DNA of 64,000 bases, from contig OZ234503.1 of assembly GCA_965153455.1 (NCBI GenBank), positions 8,834,157 to 8,898,156 of the forward strand, in the 5' to 3' direction. Below, piece by piece: positions 1 through 13,289 of the stretch. Source of the DNA: Sphagnum compactum. Lineage: Eukaryota; Bryophyta; Sphagnopsida; Sphagnales. The notes under the pieces were generated by a model. The model made no database searches, was not told the origin of the DNA, and worked only from the letters and a program-made list of their open reading frames with translations. A program made the position numbers and the translations under genes. Every line of letters starts with the position of its first letter. Position 1 is the first letter of the stretch.

Positions 1-185
1 CTGTATCAGGAGCTGCAGAATTTTGAAGGTTTGGCCATTTCACAAAGCTAACAGAAATTTGGTTTGGTACATATATGATTGGAGAGAGTCAAGACACGAC
101 ACACATAGAGAGTCTCTGAGAGAGACAGAAGAGTTCTGTATCAGGAGCTGCAGAATTTTGAAGGTTTGGCCATTTCACAAAGCTA
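1..185. repeat. 50-bp exact direct repeat, two copies 135 bp apart
   Basis: Positions 1-50 recur without change at 136-185 (beginning CTGTATCAGGAGCTGCAG, ending CACAAAGCTA). The 85-bp spacer is rich in GAGAGA and ACACA words. The first copy is cut by the window edge, so more copies may lie to the left. The identity suggests a recent local duplication. No gene is evident here. Confidence 0.85.
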
Positions 186-186
186 C

Positions 187-189
187 CTA

Positions 190-220
<31 letters not shown>

Positions 221-232
221 CTATCTACTATT
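187..232. repeat. (CTAT)n microsatellite
   Basis: A CT-rich lead-in passes into CTAT/CTAA tetranucleotide runs directly after the second 50-bp repeat. It is a simple sequence repeat with no coding sense. Confidence 0.8.
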
Positions 233-1490
233 GATTACAGAAACAGTCCCCAGGCTCCATTCAAATGCAACTCTCCCCTCCCCAATTATACAGATGTTGG
301 AACCAAACTGCTGTGAAGACATGATATTTTTGTTGGCCATATTCCAGAGGTAACGGATTTGGCACAGGTGTGAAGATTTTGGAGTAAAATTGCGGTGGCG
401 TGAACTTGGAACCAATCTATGGGGTGACACACGTGGAGACCTATTTGTATTTGCTCGGCTGGAATCTTTGCTTTCATTTTGTTTCCCGTTAGAATCTTTC
501 CTCTTGCCCTCAAATTACTTAACCGTATTCTACCAGTTTCATATCATTTATACCCGATTCTGTTGGAACTTAACATAAAGGCCTGAGTCATTACGCAATG
601 AGCTGTTTGTTTGTTGAATTCATCCACAACAGACCGTTTGTCTCACTCTGATCATGAACACCACCACCCAATACTCTTGTTCAGAGTGAGCCTTCACGAA
701 AGCACAAAGTTTTGAATCGGATTCCAAACACCTCAAAGTTGCTTAATTTTTTTCCTTTCCCCCAAAAGAGGTATATGAACGGATTTGCAAGCTTTTCTCT
801 AGATTCTCTTCACCATCCACCTCCTTTCTAGAATCAGCATCCACCACTTCCTTTTATTTTGGCTTCTTTTTGTAAAAATCATGTTTTGACACTGCCACCA
901 AGGGTTAGGTAGTAACAGCTCCTTTTTCCTACAACCCATTTTTGTTGCTTTGCTTTTCTTTTCTTGTCTTGGTTGGAAACACACACTATATAACCAATAA
1001 TAGATGAATGGGTTCTTATGAGAAATGACAAAATGAGTATGGTCTTTGTTTGTTGTACTACCTACTTCAATTCTTTTGGTGCATAATTATTATTTATGGA
1101 GCCACACTCTTCCAAGAATTGATGTAGTGTGGAGATTTATATATCTATATATTTTTTTATTCATTTGTTATTATGACCCATTCAATGTTTTCTTGAGAAT
1201 GATTTATAAAGAGTTCAAACTTCAAATCTGACTATTGAAGTGGAGTAAAAGCCCACAAGAGTCTGAAAAGATTGGAATCATTTCTCTCATGCAACTAGCC
1301 TACTCACTTGTTTAGTTTTGTTACAAAGCTCTGCATTCCATCATGATGTTCCAGAATGGGGGGCACTTCCACCATAAGACCAAGTTGACGCTTCTCCTTA
1401 AATGCTGGTTACCATCAAAGAAGTGTGTCTCTCATTTGTTGTGTTTTCTTTTGTTGTTGTAAGTATCATGCAGTGACCATTAACCCTGAG
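233..1490. other. AT-rich stretch, no gene recognised
   Basis: I read both strands and found only short open frames without domain motifs. No terminal repeats or RNA gene signatures were seen. Confidence 0.5.
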
Positions 1491-1499
1491 CCATACCTG

Positions 1500-1790
1500 A
1501 CATGATTGATGCAGATGGTGAAGCTCGACCCTGCACCATACCCAACAAGAATGTGCAAGGTCGAGCTCCACCTTAGTGTATCCTAGACAGGATGCGCAAA
1601 AGGTAGAGCTTGACCTTGCGCCATATCCGACAGAATGTGCAAGGTCCAGCTCCACCTTATGGCATTCTAGACAGGAATGTGCAAGGTAGAGCTTGACCTT
1701 GCACCATATCCAACAGGATGTGCATTGTTGTTGAGCTCAACCCTGCGCCAAACCCAACAAGTTGCATATGATTGAGCTCAACTATTCACC
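1500..1790. repeat. Imperfect tandem repeat, ~84-bp unit
   Basis: The phrase AGCT(C/T)GACC(C/T)TGC(A/G)CCATA recurs at about 1522, 1607 and 1690, with shorter partial units at about 1734 and 1774. Each full unit also carries an AATGTGCAAGGT word and a second AGCTCCACCTTA word. Spacing is 83-85 bp. The unit is GC-richer than its flanks, and GAGCTC inside it is palindromic. Confidence 0.75.
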
Positions 1791-4700
1791 ATCAATGATT
1801 TAATTCCACATATAATAAAGGACATTAGAAATAAAAAGGTTTTGAACCACTACTTACCTATGTCCTTATCAATAAATTAATGCACAAATGAAACATTTTA
1901 AAATTTCACAAAAATAATTGAGATATAAATTCAATAATATAAAAACATTTTCCACCAAACCAAACTATATTTCAATTCTTAAAACTCATGTAATTCATTT
2001 TCAAAATCATGGGAGTGTAATTTTTTTGAAAGTCAACATCGTCTCTAGCTCTTATTAGCAGACTTGGGCCCTAAAAATTTCATGGATTTTTATCATTAAC
2101 ACCCAAAAATGGTTTACCAAATGCCAAATTCTAGCAAATTGCATTCTTTTTCAAAATTAGAAGTTACATGCACCCCAAATTGAACTAGGCTAAAGATTAT
2201 TTCTTGACCTCCACCTATGTGGACCTTCTAATTCATGTTATGGATTAAGTTTTATTGTAATACCCAGTAACAAAATCACTAATGGCTCAACAAATTTTTT
2301 GCAATGACCAACATGCTTGTGAATTAGGATGTCTAGCTTTGGTGATAAGAAGTTGTCTTTACCATCAATCTTAAAACAAATTTGGTATTTGACTTGGGAC
2401 ACTAAACCATTGTTTTCTAGTGTATAATTGAGCTCAAGGAAATTTTATGATTCAAGATTCTTGAATTTTTTTTAATTTCTCATGAAGTCTACCAATTGTT
2501 TTGGTAGCAACTAAGTTCTTGGTTTACCTAAAAATTATTAAATATAAATACATGTGGGCGGACAACAAAAGGATTTGAAGAATGTGATTGTGAGATTCTA
2601 TCTACCATGACCTAGATCCATAGTAGAAAAAGTTGGAATCAAAAGTCCTTTAGTGGTTTTAATGGTTCCATTTTTCACATCTGTATAATAAACATGTCAA
2701 AACTTTTGAAGCCATTGTACACACACAATAAGGATGAATCAAACTTGAAACAACACATCAACACTTTAACACCACTACAATGCACACAATGAAAATAATT
2801 TACCACCTACAAGCAAATGGATAAAGAAAGGAGAATTCAAAGAACTATTTTGATTTGGACAACTCCATGTTGAAATGTGTAGACTATAAAGAAATTGCTT
2901 TGTAATTGTAGGCTAGAAGGTTGAAGCATATGCCATGGAAGCTCATCTTTTCCAAATTGTCATGACCTACCCATAGTAGATTGTAGTAAGTTTTTACCAA
3001 ACCACCATCATACACAAGGTTCAAGTACTAAACATTGCATTCATGACCACCGAAAAGCCATTAGAATTCAATTTTTGATCTCCATTGCATGTGCACTACA
3101 TACTATATCTACATAACATCCACATTGAAATTATTATGGAGGCCTGGAATGATTAAATTGAACCACCCAATTAACATTAAATCCTACTGCCAAGGCAATG
3201 AAAACAATGAGTAACTTGGAACTTAGAGGTGAATTTACGACTTTGATGTTTACTTTAATCATATGACAAATGGACACATTGAACCATTGAACCATCAATG
3301 CATTGCATATTCAACGGCCTTGGCGTTGCCCTCCTAACCCACCTTTTTTTTGTAGTAGCTATTAGCAAACCTTATCTCCCCATATACATTAATAAAAACA
3401 CCCCCACTTTTTTTCCAATAGTCGTTAAAGGTGTAAACATGCTATTGGAACTCACACCTATTCACTTTGTCCCATCCTTTATTTTGGAATATGATTGGAA
3501 ATTTTTTTAAAATTTAAACATTTAAATTCTTATAAAAATATTTTAAGGGTTTTATTTCAAATTTCCCAAAAACATGTCATTTCAAAAAAGTTAAATGTTT
3601 TAAGAAATCCTTTAAGTAGTGGAAAAAAATTAGTTACACCAAAAAAGGAAACATTGATAAGGATTTTTACAATTGATCCAACATGCCAACTTCTTGTCCT
3701 TTTTTATCACTTTCTTAAGAACTTGCTCTTGTAGCTCCAAAAAGTAGTTCAAATTTCCTCCCAAACAAGATGCAAAAGCAATTCCAATGTCAAGAAAAAA
3801 CTCAATGTTTAATTTTGTCCTAAGTAGTGATCATGCACATATTGAACCATGCACATCATCCATTGGATTGTCTTCTAAAATGTTATTGATCACCAATCAC
3901 ACCTCTTTTAGCCATGATTCAACCTCTTGTCATGATTTGGGAATGACCAAACCTTGGTAGATTACCAACAACCAACCTTAATATCAAATAATGTGAACAA
4001 TCTATTTGTTTGTAGTTAACAATCCTTTCCACACTCCCACTATGCAAGCACAACCACAATTCACTATGACAAATCACGATTTTTTGATTAAAAAATACCC
4101 ATTTTGGAAAATTGCCAATTTGATCAAGGTGCTATTATAGACAAGTCAATTTTAACATGGTCAACTCCATGTTCAATGATAAAAAAAAAGCCAATCAAGT
4201 TGTGGACAATTTGATTAGTCAATTTATCCAATTTTGTTAATTTTGTGAGTTGTTAATGGGAATGTAATTGTGGGTTGTTTTAGAATAAAATAAATTAAGG
4301 TTTCGATAATTATTCAAAAAGCATTTTGCACCACAATATTTTGGAAAATATTACAATGCATGTACGTACGTACATATGTAAACAAGCCATACATAACTTA
4401 ACTTTGTCACACTTTTATGATATATGAATGTATACACATGCCATATTTACATACATACATATGTATGCAAATCATAAATAACCTAGCGTAAATTTGTAAG
4501 TGTATAAATCATTCTTGTATAAGATATCACAAAAGGAAATTGAACTTTACCCTCCATAGTCACAAGCCAAATCCTTAACCAACTTTGAAAATCCCGGGTT
4601 AAACATTGAAAAATGTACAAAAAGGCCTGAACAAACAACCTTTATTGGTGGCAACGGGCTGGTGACCACTAACATGTGGAACATTTACATGGAGTATGCC

Positions 4701-6640
4701 AACATGTTCATAGTTTATAACATGTTTTATGCAAGTATGCACACTTCTTGTATGCAAGATGATTTGGTTTCTTGACCTTTGTAATATATGGAAGAATGAA
4801 TTTTGTGATTGTGTTCCAGACACAATTTGCTGATGCAATCTGAAGCTCCAACAACCACCCATCAGTTGCTTTTATTTTTTTGAACCTAAATTACACCTCT
4901 GCTCGGTTAGGAGTGATGATGGTATCCATAAGAAATTGTGAAGTGTAGGGTTTAGGGTTTAGGTGAGCTCCTTTGTTTCCAACATGAGGAGTTGCATATG
5001 CTATTACAGTTGTTGAAAGCATGTATAGAATCACTATTCAGGTGTGGTAACTGGATCAACAGGGAGTAAGAGGCAACAGAAGGATTTGAAATAGGAAGGT
5101 ACCCAATTAGTAGAATCAATCAATTTTGCATTGTGCAGAGGTTGGCTAAGTTCCAAGCTTTCTAAGTTCCAAATGTATATATAAAACGGTAATGGTGGCA
5201 GAAATTTCGCCAACCCCATCTTCAAGAGATTGGTGTTAATGTGCACAAGAGGTTGGAGGCCTATGGGAGCAGTTTGACAATAGAAGTGTCAACCATGAAG
5301 TCATGCAGACCTCCAATTGCATTCATGTTATATTCTCTGCTTCAGAGATGCTGCAAATGAACATGTTTGAGCTTAGTTTCTTTGCTAGACTTGATCATGT
5401 TTTCATGGTTTGCATATGGTTTGCATGCATATTGTTAAACCAGGTTTGATAGTTGTTTCATGCTGCCCAGTGTAATAATGGGTTGGGTTTGCTTGCATAG
5501 GGTTTTGCATACATACCATATGTTGTTGTAGGGATCATGTTGGGACTTTTCATTATGCAAAGAGCGATGAGTTCCTAAATATGAGACTAGGATTTACTCC
5601 TATTTTTATGAATCACTTTACTAAAGAAGATGCATGTACTCATGTTTTGAAGACTAACTTAATAACCATTTCCAAAGTTCACAAAACAAAAATTGCAAGG
5701 TTGGGTTATGATTTCTTGTTGTCAAATGAACTTGGCAATCTTGGCCAAGTCTTAGAAGAGTGGAAAATTTTCACTTGTGCCATGTTAGGTCTTATGCTAG
5801 GAAGCTCTTTCCCAAACAGAGATATACCCATTGTCTGTGGGAGTTATCCCGTGTTCTTAAATGCTCCAAAAGATTTGCCACTAGATCAGTGAAGCAGTTC
5901 ACTGCTAATTCCTTAATGTTATTATCTATTATTATTCCAAACTAACAGTTTTTGGGTTGGCATCAGAAATGTGTTGGAAGGGGAGAAATGCAGAGCAATT
6001 GAACTGCATCAAGAAGGTGGGTGTGATGGGTTATGAAAGTGCGCATGCAAGGAATGAGATGCCCTGACTTACTGGTAAGACAAATCTATCAATCTCAAAT
6101 GTAAGTTGTGATGTTAGGTGTAAGGGTAAAGCCTGCTGAATATCGCCTCATGGGAGGAGCCTTTATTCCATTGTAAATGGGCTTTACTACTGAGTATAAA
6201 GATTGCTTGATTTTTGTCCTTTAAATTTTCTTGTGATATCCAACAAGTATCAGCTGGGCACCTGTCAAGTATCAGGGGGGAAAAAAATGCTTGCAGATTC
6301 TTTTTTGCTTTGTAAGAGTATTTGCAAATGCACTACAAAAACAGAACAAATCTTTATGTTATGCATAGTGCTCTCTTCAGCAATATTGTTGATGGATCAA
6401 TTTGGCAGTGAACAATTCAACTTAAAATAAAGTTCACTTTTGCAGGAAGTTCTATGTTTCTTTTCTCATGTAATATAATAATGTTCTTCGCATTGTGTTT
6501 CATGGAAGAAATTAAGATATGCATGAAATTTGCAAAACCATGCAAAATATTGTGGATATTGAAGTGGTAAATCACCAACATATATATCAACCCGGGTTTG
6601 AACTTTAAGACAATAAAGTTATCCACATAGACAGTAGAAC
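1791..6640. other. AT-rich intergenic DNA, no gene recognised
   Basis: There are many homopolymer A/T runs and short frames on both strands. The longest frame (5581-5892, +, 103 codons) matches no family I know. A tetranucleotide-like patch of GTACGTACGTACATATGTA sits near 4360-4380 and 4445-4470. A two-unit plant-telomere-like motif (TTTAGGG) lies at about 4950. I cannot assign transposon ends. Confidence 0.45.
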
Positions 6641-6654
6641 CCAGGAGCAAAACC

Positions 6655-6762
6655 CTGGGTTGCACTAAACTGAGGACGAGAATCAAAATTCTGGGTTGCA
6701 CTCAAATGAGGACAAGAATCAAAATGCTGGGTTGCACTAAACTGAGGACAAGAATCAAAATG
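6655..6762. repeat. 36-bp tandem repeat, three copies
   Basis: Units start at 6655, 6691 and 6727 with CTGGGTTGCACT and end with AGAATCAAAAT(T/G). They differ at only a few positions. The 36-bp length is a multiple of three, which keeps frames open locally, but no protein is apparent. Confidence 0.85.
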
Positions 6763-6884
6763 CAAGATGGGATTATTCCAAATGAAAATAATAGAGGAAG
6801 AAATTCAAATTTCCTCCACAATCCAAGATGATTTGAAGTTCCTTCTATTTCCTATGTTTTTGCTTGTATCTACATGTTTCCATT

Positions 6885-7460
6885 GTGGTCTACCTATGTT
6901 ATGAGATACCTAAAGGAGCCTTACACAAAGCTTACCTAAGAAGTTAGTTAGGGATCCCCTAGTAATGAACATTTAGGATAAGGACTTGTCTAGAGGGCTA
7001 TCTAGGATAGGGACTATCAAAAGCTTACCTAAGGGTTTTACATAAGGATTATCTCAAAGACTATCTAAGGTTTACTCAAGGGTCTACCTAAGTTATAGGA
7101 TACCTAAAGAATTATCTAGGGAGATAGTCGTAGGTCTACTTACATTATGGGATACCTAAAGGCTACATAAAACTTACTTATGGGATTAGCTAAGAATTTT
7201 ATAAGTTAAAGACTACATAGAGCTTACATAGAAGGCTACCTAAGATTGAATCATAGACCCTATGTGACCACTTACATAATTCTTAAGTATCCCCTAACTT
7301 AGATAGGTGCTCAAGTATCTATGTAATACCCTATGTAAGCTTTCAATAGTACTTATTTTAAATAGCTCCTTAACCTAAGTAGGCCCCTAGCATGGCCTCT
7401 ATGTAATCTATAGGTAGCCTTCTAAATTATCCTTAGGTATCCCTAACCTAGGGGTATCTT
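6885..7460. repeat. Degenerate 'CTACCTAAG' minisatellite with a strand switch
   Basis: From about 6885 to 7250 the sequence repeats words such as ACCTAAGG, GATACCTAAAG and AGCTTACCTAAG. From about 7255 to 7460 the same words appear mainly as reverse complements (TAGGTATCCC, TTAGGTA, ATGTAAGCTT). The stretch is therefore a loose fold-back structure. No coding frame survives. Confidence 0.55.
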
Positions 7461-7908
7461 CACTTTTGTTGTTGAGAATGAGAGGTAGGCATACCTATTT
7501 CTTAATGAAAATTAAGGATCATATTGTCAATGGGTCATGAAAAACCATGTGAAATGGTCAAATCTTTTAAGAGGGTTTTGTCATTTTCATCCCTCTTGTT
7601 AGGAATTTTAAGAGGTTGTGATTATATCTCTATAAAAGAAGTAATAATTCTCTATATGTAAGGGAAGGCACTAACCTCTTTATGTAAAAGGGAAGGTATT
7701 GACCTGTATATATAAGAAGGCATGATCCTTGCATAATGGTCAAGGGCTCAAATCATCAAGACCTTATAAAACTTTATTTATGAAACACATCACATGTTTG
7801 GAAAATGTACAAAGGTATTAAAAACAAGGGATGATTTAAAGGACGTCAAGTTAACACAAATTAGATGACAAAAACTTTCCATCTTAACAACCAACTACTT
7901 TTAATGGG
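7461..7908. other. Short non-coding stretch with partial repeats
   Basis: A word of the type GGGAAGGCAC/TAACCTCTT(T)ATGTA is repeated two to three times between 7620 and 7730. No gene is recognised. It abuts the 3' end of the decayed LINE on the minus strand. Confidence 0.4.
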
Positions 7909-9990
7909 TCAACTATGGCAATGAGGGGTGTGACTTGAAAGGGTGGAAGTTGGGAAATAGCTAGGCCTATTACCATTGCCTAACTTAAGATGAAGGATGC
8001 TTGCATCCTTTGCAATGTAATTGAAATTCGTTGGCGAAGAAAAGTAACCAAGACAGAAAAGGGAAGGCATTCTAACCTTTTTAGGCTCCAAATAGCATTA
8101 GCATAATTGTGTAAGAATGCATCTACTTGTTTGTGTAAACGCCCAAATACTTCAATTACGAGAAGGAAGAATTAATCAGTGGGTGTCAACTGTAGTAACT
8201 CCTTTATTTGGCTTAAGCCGCATCAGATGCAACAAATCTTTGAATTGTGCAAGATTAAGGAAGTAGATCCACACATGTTGGGTTAATTAAAACAACATCA
8301 ACTAAGGTGTCAATTCCATCTTTGGTGAGCACAATGTCAACTTATTGATGAAAAAAATTGAATGTGGCTAAAGGAAGCACATGTAATTGTTTTCATCCCA
8401 GGTGCAAACCAACATCTCACGCAATGGCAACAAAAGTGTCACGAACTACATCATGGGTCCCCATACGTTCATTGCCATGGGCGTAACGTAAAAGATGGAT
8501 ACCCATAAGGTCAATGGGATGTGTGCACACACATCAAAGGATGCCTACAATTGAAGGATGTGGTAATCAGAGTTGTGTCTAAAACATTATGGAAAAAATT
8601 GAGGAAGATGGTCAAAAGGTTGGGAAAATTGGTTGAACTATAAACCAAACGCCCACCCAACGGTCAAAACATGATAAAATTCGAGCACATGGGCCTCAAG
8701 TATATCATTGAAGAACATGTTAATGAGGGTATGATGGTGTAAGCATTCTGAAATGGAATCTTGAAGATGAACCATTTGTTATCTAATGAATTGTTCAAAA
8801 GGAGGGAAACATGCTCATGCTAGGGGTGGTAGAAAATCACATGCTACCTTGAGGTGTTGTTGGAAAAGGGAATGTATTGTTGTTTACTTGCGCTAAGGCT
8901 TCAGGAATGAAAGGACATTGATCAACCATGCACTTAGTAATTATGATCGAAGCTATAAGCTGTTGGGACAATGGTGGATGTCGGTATAAACCCGATGCCA
9001 CCAAGAGTTATTGGGAAAGAGGCTTGTTTATGGGCTAGAAATCCTTTAAGGCTATCAAAGGACCTTGGACCCAAAAGGTGTACAAACACTTGAAGAAGGG
9101 AGGAATCAAAGCAAACAAGGGAATTTATGAAGGTGGGAGAGGGAGGTGTGCAACATAATAAATACAATGGTTGTGCATAACAATGAATTAATATTCCAAA
9201 GGTTATTTGGACATCGCCCAATCTAAGGAAAAGGTCAACATGTCGAACATCTTCTAGCAAGGTATCTTTGATGAAGGATTATTTGAATGATGCAGTGCCA
9301 AATGGAACCCCCAAAACTTTAATTCCTTTTGATGGTGTGCTAAATTGGGATGGGGTGTCGAAGTTGGGCGACATGACCAAGGGGGACCATGTCACACATT
9401 TTTTAGGTTGGATAAAAAGACCTATCGCACAAAGTTCAGTTTAAAAATGTTCAAATGTAAAGGATACAATGGAAGGGGGGCTAATGATGTGAATGTCATT
9501 TGTAATGGATGGAAATAAATAGGAGGGAAAATGGTTAGCTATAGAACATAATGTCTTAAGTGAGCTAAAGCAAATAATGCCCCTCCCAAAAGATCACCTT
9601 GACAAGTTCCCATGACAAATGGAATGAATGTGACATTGCCATCATAATTATGGTGACTGTAAAATAAGGGAGATTCAAATGCATAAAATGCATGAACAAA
9701 GGGGATAAATTGTACGATGTCCCCACCTGCTGCACGAAGTTCTTGAAATATGACCCCTCTTGACATTGAATTGAAGGCATTTGCCACGTCCAATTGGAGA
9801 ACAACCTAGTCAAGGTGAAGGTCTAAGGTGCATCGAATGCCATGGATTATTATTTCACATCCACCCTTGATTGCTACCTTGAATCAGTGTGGGGAGAAAT
9901 GTGTTGCAAAGGCATTGCAAAATTGAAGGCATAAAGCATGGTTATGACGGATGCAAACATTAGACACCATCTTCCAATAGATGGAATTCA
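7909..9990 (-). pseudogene. Decayed LINE-type non-LTR retrotransposon (reverse transcriptase and C-terminal region)
   Basis: Read on the minus strand, conceptual protein pieces form one colinear LINE ORF2 relic in shifting frames. Around 9960-9540 lies the reverse-transcriptase core: 'LDVANAFNS' resembles RT motif A, and 'GTCQGDLLGGALFALAH' is the QGDPLG-type motif B. At 9260-8934 follows a 108-codon piece ending 'LPITLGGIGFIPTS'-like sequence. At 8165-8000 is a tail piece ('EVFGRLHKQVDAFLH', 'ISITLQRMQASSIL'). Stops and frameshifts interrupt every part; for example a TAG lies just before motif A, and no YADD motif stays in frame. The endonuclease half is not visible. From memory this is a plant LINE family. 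A second relic of the same tail lies at 58.8-59.8 kb. Confidence 0.72.
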
Positions 9991-10007
9991 TCTATAATGA
10001 TCATCCA

Positions 10008-10318
10008 TAACTCCTAATTACGTCTTAGTTAAGTCCTAATTAACTCTTATTTAAATCCCAGTTAATTTTTAATTAAGTCCCAGTTAACTTTTAATTAAAT
10101 ACTAATTAACTTTTAGTTAAGTCCCAATTAAGTTTTTATTAACTTTTGGTTAAATCCGAGTTCAGTCCGAGTTAACTTTTAGTTCAGCCTTAGTTAAGTC
10201 TTAGTTAACTCTTAATTAAGTCCTAATTAAGTTTAATTAACTTCTAGTTGACTCATAGTTAAATCTGAGTTAATTTTTAGTTAAGTTTTAATTAATTCAT
10301 AATCAACTCCCAATTAGG
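10008..10318. repeat. AT-rich ~11-12-bp minisatellite (AGTTAAGTCCTA type)
   Basis: About 25 degenerate copies of AGTTAAGTCCTAATTAA-like words follow each other, with (C/T)AGTT and TAATTAA alternating. It starts just upstream of the LINE relic. No coding sense. Confidence 0.75.
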
Positions 10319-11816
10319 GAGGTTCCCAAGAAATTTCCTTACTTGATGCACACATAGAAACCTTTTTGGAAACTTCCTTGATTTAGGTCCCCAAAAGGGT
10401 ACGAATAGGAGTAGGACCCTTCATTTCCTTCAATCTGTTCAACACCAATCCTAAGCACGATCTTGCACCACAACCTTGTCATGTTCTTTTCATGTTCATG
10501 TTTGCATATGTTAGCATAATAAATATTTGTTTTCATGTTTTGCACATCTTGTGTTCTTGTTCTTAGTTTTTGTGTTTTTATTTTTGAATCACATAATATT
10601 GTCTTGTTCCTTGTTTGGAAGTTGTACTTAAACCTTTCCTTTAACCTTTGTTCTTATGTTTTTTTCGTGTCCTTGATAATGGCTTGTGAATCGATACAAC
10701 ATTTCCTTTACGGCAATGGGACGAACTCCACCCAAAGGCTTGGTCATGGCTAAAAAGCAAACCACCCCAAATATGTGTGCAATTCAACATGGAATGTGAC
10801 CTTGTGCGATATGAAAACAAAGTTGAAACAAATGTGGGAATCCATTCACGAAATCTTAAGAAGCTTCAGAGGTGTTCGAAGACCATCCCAAAGGAACCAC
10901 TTGTAAATAGATTCAACATGCATTGGAATGCTAACTTGAAAAAATCAAATGAAAGTTCAAGGTCTTGGTCTAGTTCGTAGTCTTCCCAAAAAAGTGGGAA
11001 GAAGTTGTCTAATTTGGGATGTAGAGTGGTGAGAGTTAAAGTGGTGTTGGAAGATGTGGGTGCAAGAGAAAATGGTGCCAAAGCACATGTTGCTCGAAAA
11101 TATTCTCCTACACATTCAAGGACTAAACTATGGAAAAGGCGTTTATGAGTTGGAAAATCATGTTGGGTAGGAGGCATTGAATTCGAACTTGCTACCAAAG
11201 TTTAGGCTCGTAAAAAAAATCCTCCTGCAGGTTTTCCCAATGGTTTGTTAAAAAACGTTTAATCAAATCTTCGTTTCCCTATGCCTAGTGCCACCCTTCG
11301 ATGGGGTAAGGTTCTTACACCACAGGGGTAGCAAGAAAAACAAATGCCAATATGTCACATCATAGGGGTCTTGTGCCAACTTATCTAGTGGAAAATGAAA
11401 TGCCACTTGTACATCACGTCGTAAGGCGGTAAGGATGTAGTTATATAATCAAGGACGATGAAAGTCAAGATTGAAGGACCTAAGGACATCTAATGTCGAA
11501 ACCCAAACCAAAGTTAATGCCGACGAGTTGGGAGTTATAAGAGTATTGGGCTAAGATTGTCATGTAAATATGGATTATATAGATTAGATACCTGACAGGA
11601 ATGTTGGTGACGAGTTAACCTTCGAAAGGTAATTGATGCCCATGGGTGGGGTAAGAGACTCTAGGTGCAGGTCATAAGTGCGTTAAGAGGATGGGGGTAG
11701 GTTGGAGGGGATCATGGGCAACTATAAGGGTTGACAAAGTGGAAGGGGGAAAAGGTCCAACATGTGTATTATTTAGAGGGATTAGGAAAGTGTTGGGTTG
11801 GGGCTCCACATTCACA
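10319..11816. other. Degraded repeat DNA, nothing identified
   Basis: The stretch between the minisatellite and the CACTA element has moderate GC and broken frames on both strands. The longest (10866-11198, minus, 110 codons) shows no motif. It reads like an old transposon remnant, but I cannot name the family. Confidence 0.35.
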
Positions 11817-12109
11817 TGACACTACTAAAAATCTTGTCATTTGCAACTAGACACTATCCAACTAGCATCCAACTGGTTGTCGTTTGTAACTATCTTGGTT
11901 ATGTTTGCAACTACAAATTCGGTATTGTATAATTTTTGGGCCATACGGTTGTGCGTGCAACTAACATGCAACTAAATGTGTACAACATGGACACGTGTCA
12001 TAAAAATAATGGCCTAAGCTTATACATGTTTCAATTACTATACTTGATATATCTACATAGGCTATATATAATAGTATTATGTACCTCTAGTACTAAGGGG
12101 TTTAAAATA

Positions 12110-12838
12110 ACCTATAAACTAACCTAGGTTAAAATAACCATGGTTAAACCAACCTAGGCTAAATAAACAAAAAAGTTAAACTAACCATGGCTAAATTAAG
12201 TTAGGCTAAACTAATTATGGTTAGTTTAAATTAAGTTAAATTAAATCAAGTTAAAATAACCATAGTTAAATTAAGTTAAACTAAATTAATTATGGCTAAA
12301 TTAAATTAAATCAAATCAAATTAAGCTAAATTAACCATAGTTAAATTAAGTTAGGCTAAAATAATTATAGCTAAATTAAATTAGGCTAAAATTAACCATG
12401 GTTAAATTTATTAAATTAAATTGATTATGGCTAAATTAAATTAATTTAAATTAACTATGGCTAAATTAAGTTAGGCCAAATTAATTATGGCTAAATCAAG
12501 TTAGGCTGAATTAAATTAGATTATATTAATTATGGCTAAATTAAATTAAACTAAATTAAACTAGGCTAAAATAAATATGGCTAAATTAAGTTAGGCCAAA
12601 CTAATTATGGCTAAATTAAGTTAGGCTATAATATTTATGGCTAAACTAAATTAAACTATAAAAAAATTAAATTAGGATAAAATAAATATGGTTAAATTCA
12701 ATTATACTAAAATATTTATGGCTAAACTAAATTAGGTTAAAATTAACAATGGTTAAATTAAATTAGGTTAAAATTAATTATTGCTAAACTAAATTATGTT
12801 AAATTAAATTAAGTTAAACTAAACCATGGTTTAAATAT
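12110..12838. repeat. AT-rich minisatellite inside the CACTA element
   Basis: Words such as CTAAATTAAGTTAGGCTAAA and AATTATGGCTAAATTAA recur dozens of times at roughly 11-, 22- or 33-bp spacing for over 700 bp. The array is wholly inside the CACTA boundaries. It resembles in style, though not in sequence, the arrays inside the second CACTA element at 50.2-52.4 kb. Confidence 0.8.
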
Positions 12839-13289
12839 GTTTGACTTTATTTTATTTTGGAATATTTTTTCAGAAAAAATGTACATTTGATTAAACAAAA
12901 AATTATTCAAAATCAATTAATATGATAATATTTAAAATTTTATTATAAATAATCATAATTATTAATTAAATGTTCATTATAATTATAGTGATAATCAATT
13001 ATATATATATAATCAATAGGTATTATATATTTAAATTTTATTATTTATGTTAAAATATTAATGTAAATATGCCACATTAATTAACCTACAAGTATACAAA
13101 CGTCCTAAGCTAATTATTAATTTAAACTAAATAATAATATTAAAATCATATTTTCATTAAGTAATCATAATTACTAAAAATATCCTATAATCACTTTTGA
13201 AGTGTAAAAGAAAAGGAGTAATGAAAAACTAACAAGAAGAAAAATAAGAAAAATAAGCTTTCCAAGTTATAAAACGTTTTGTTTTTTGT

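Noticed and set aside
4940-4965. Telomere-like TTTAGGG repeat
   Set aside because: Only about two units; such short motifs are common in plant DNA and also occur near 25735 and 63220.
5581-5892. 103-codon plus frame
   Set aside because: No recognisable motif and repeat-like flanks; not enough to call a gene.
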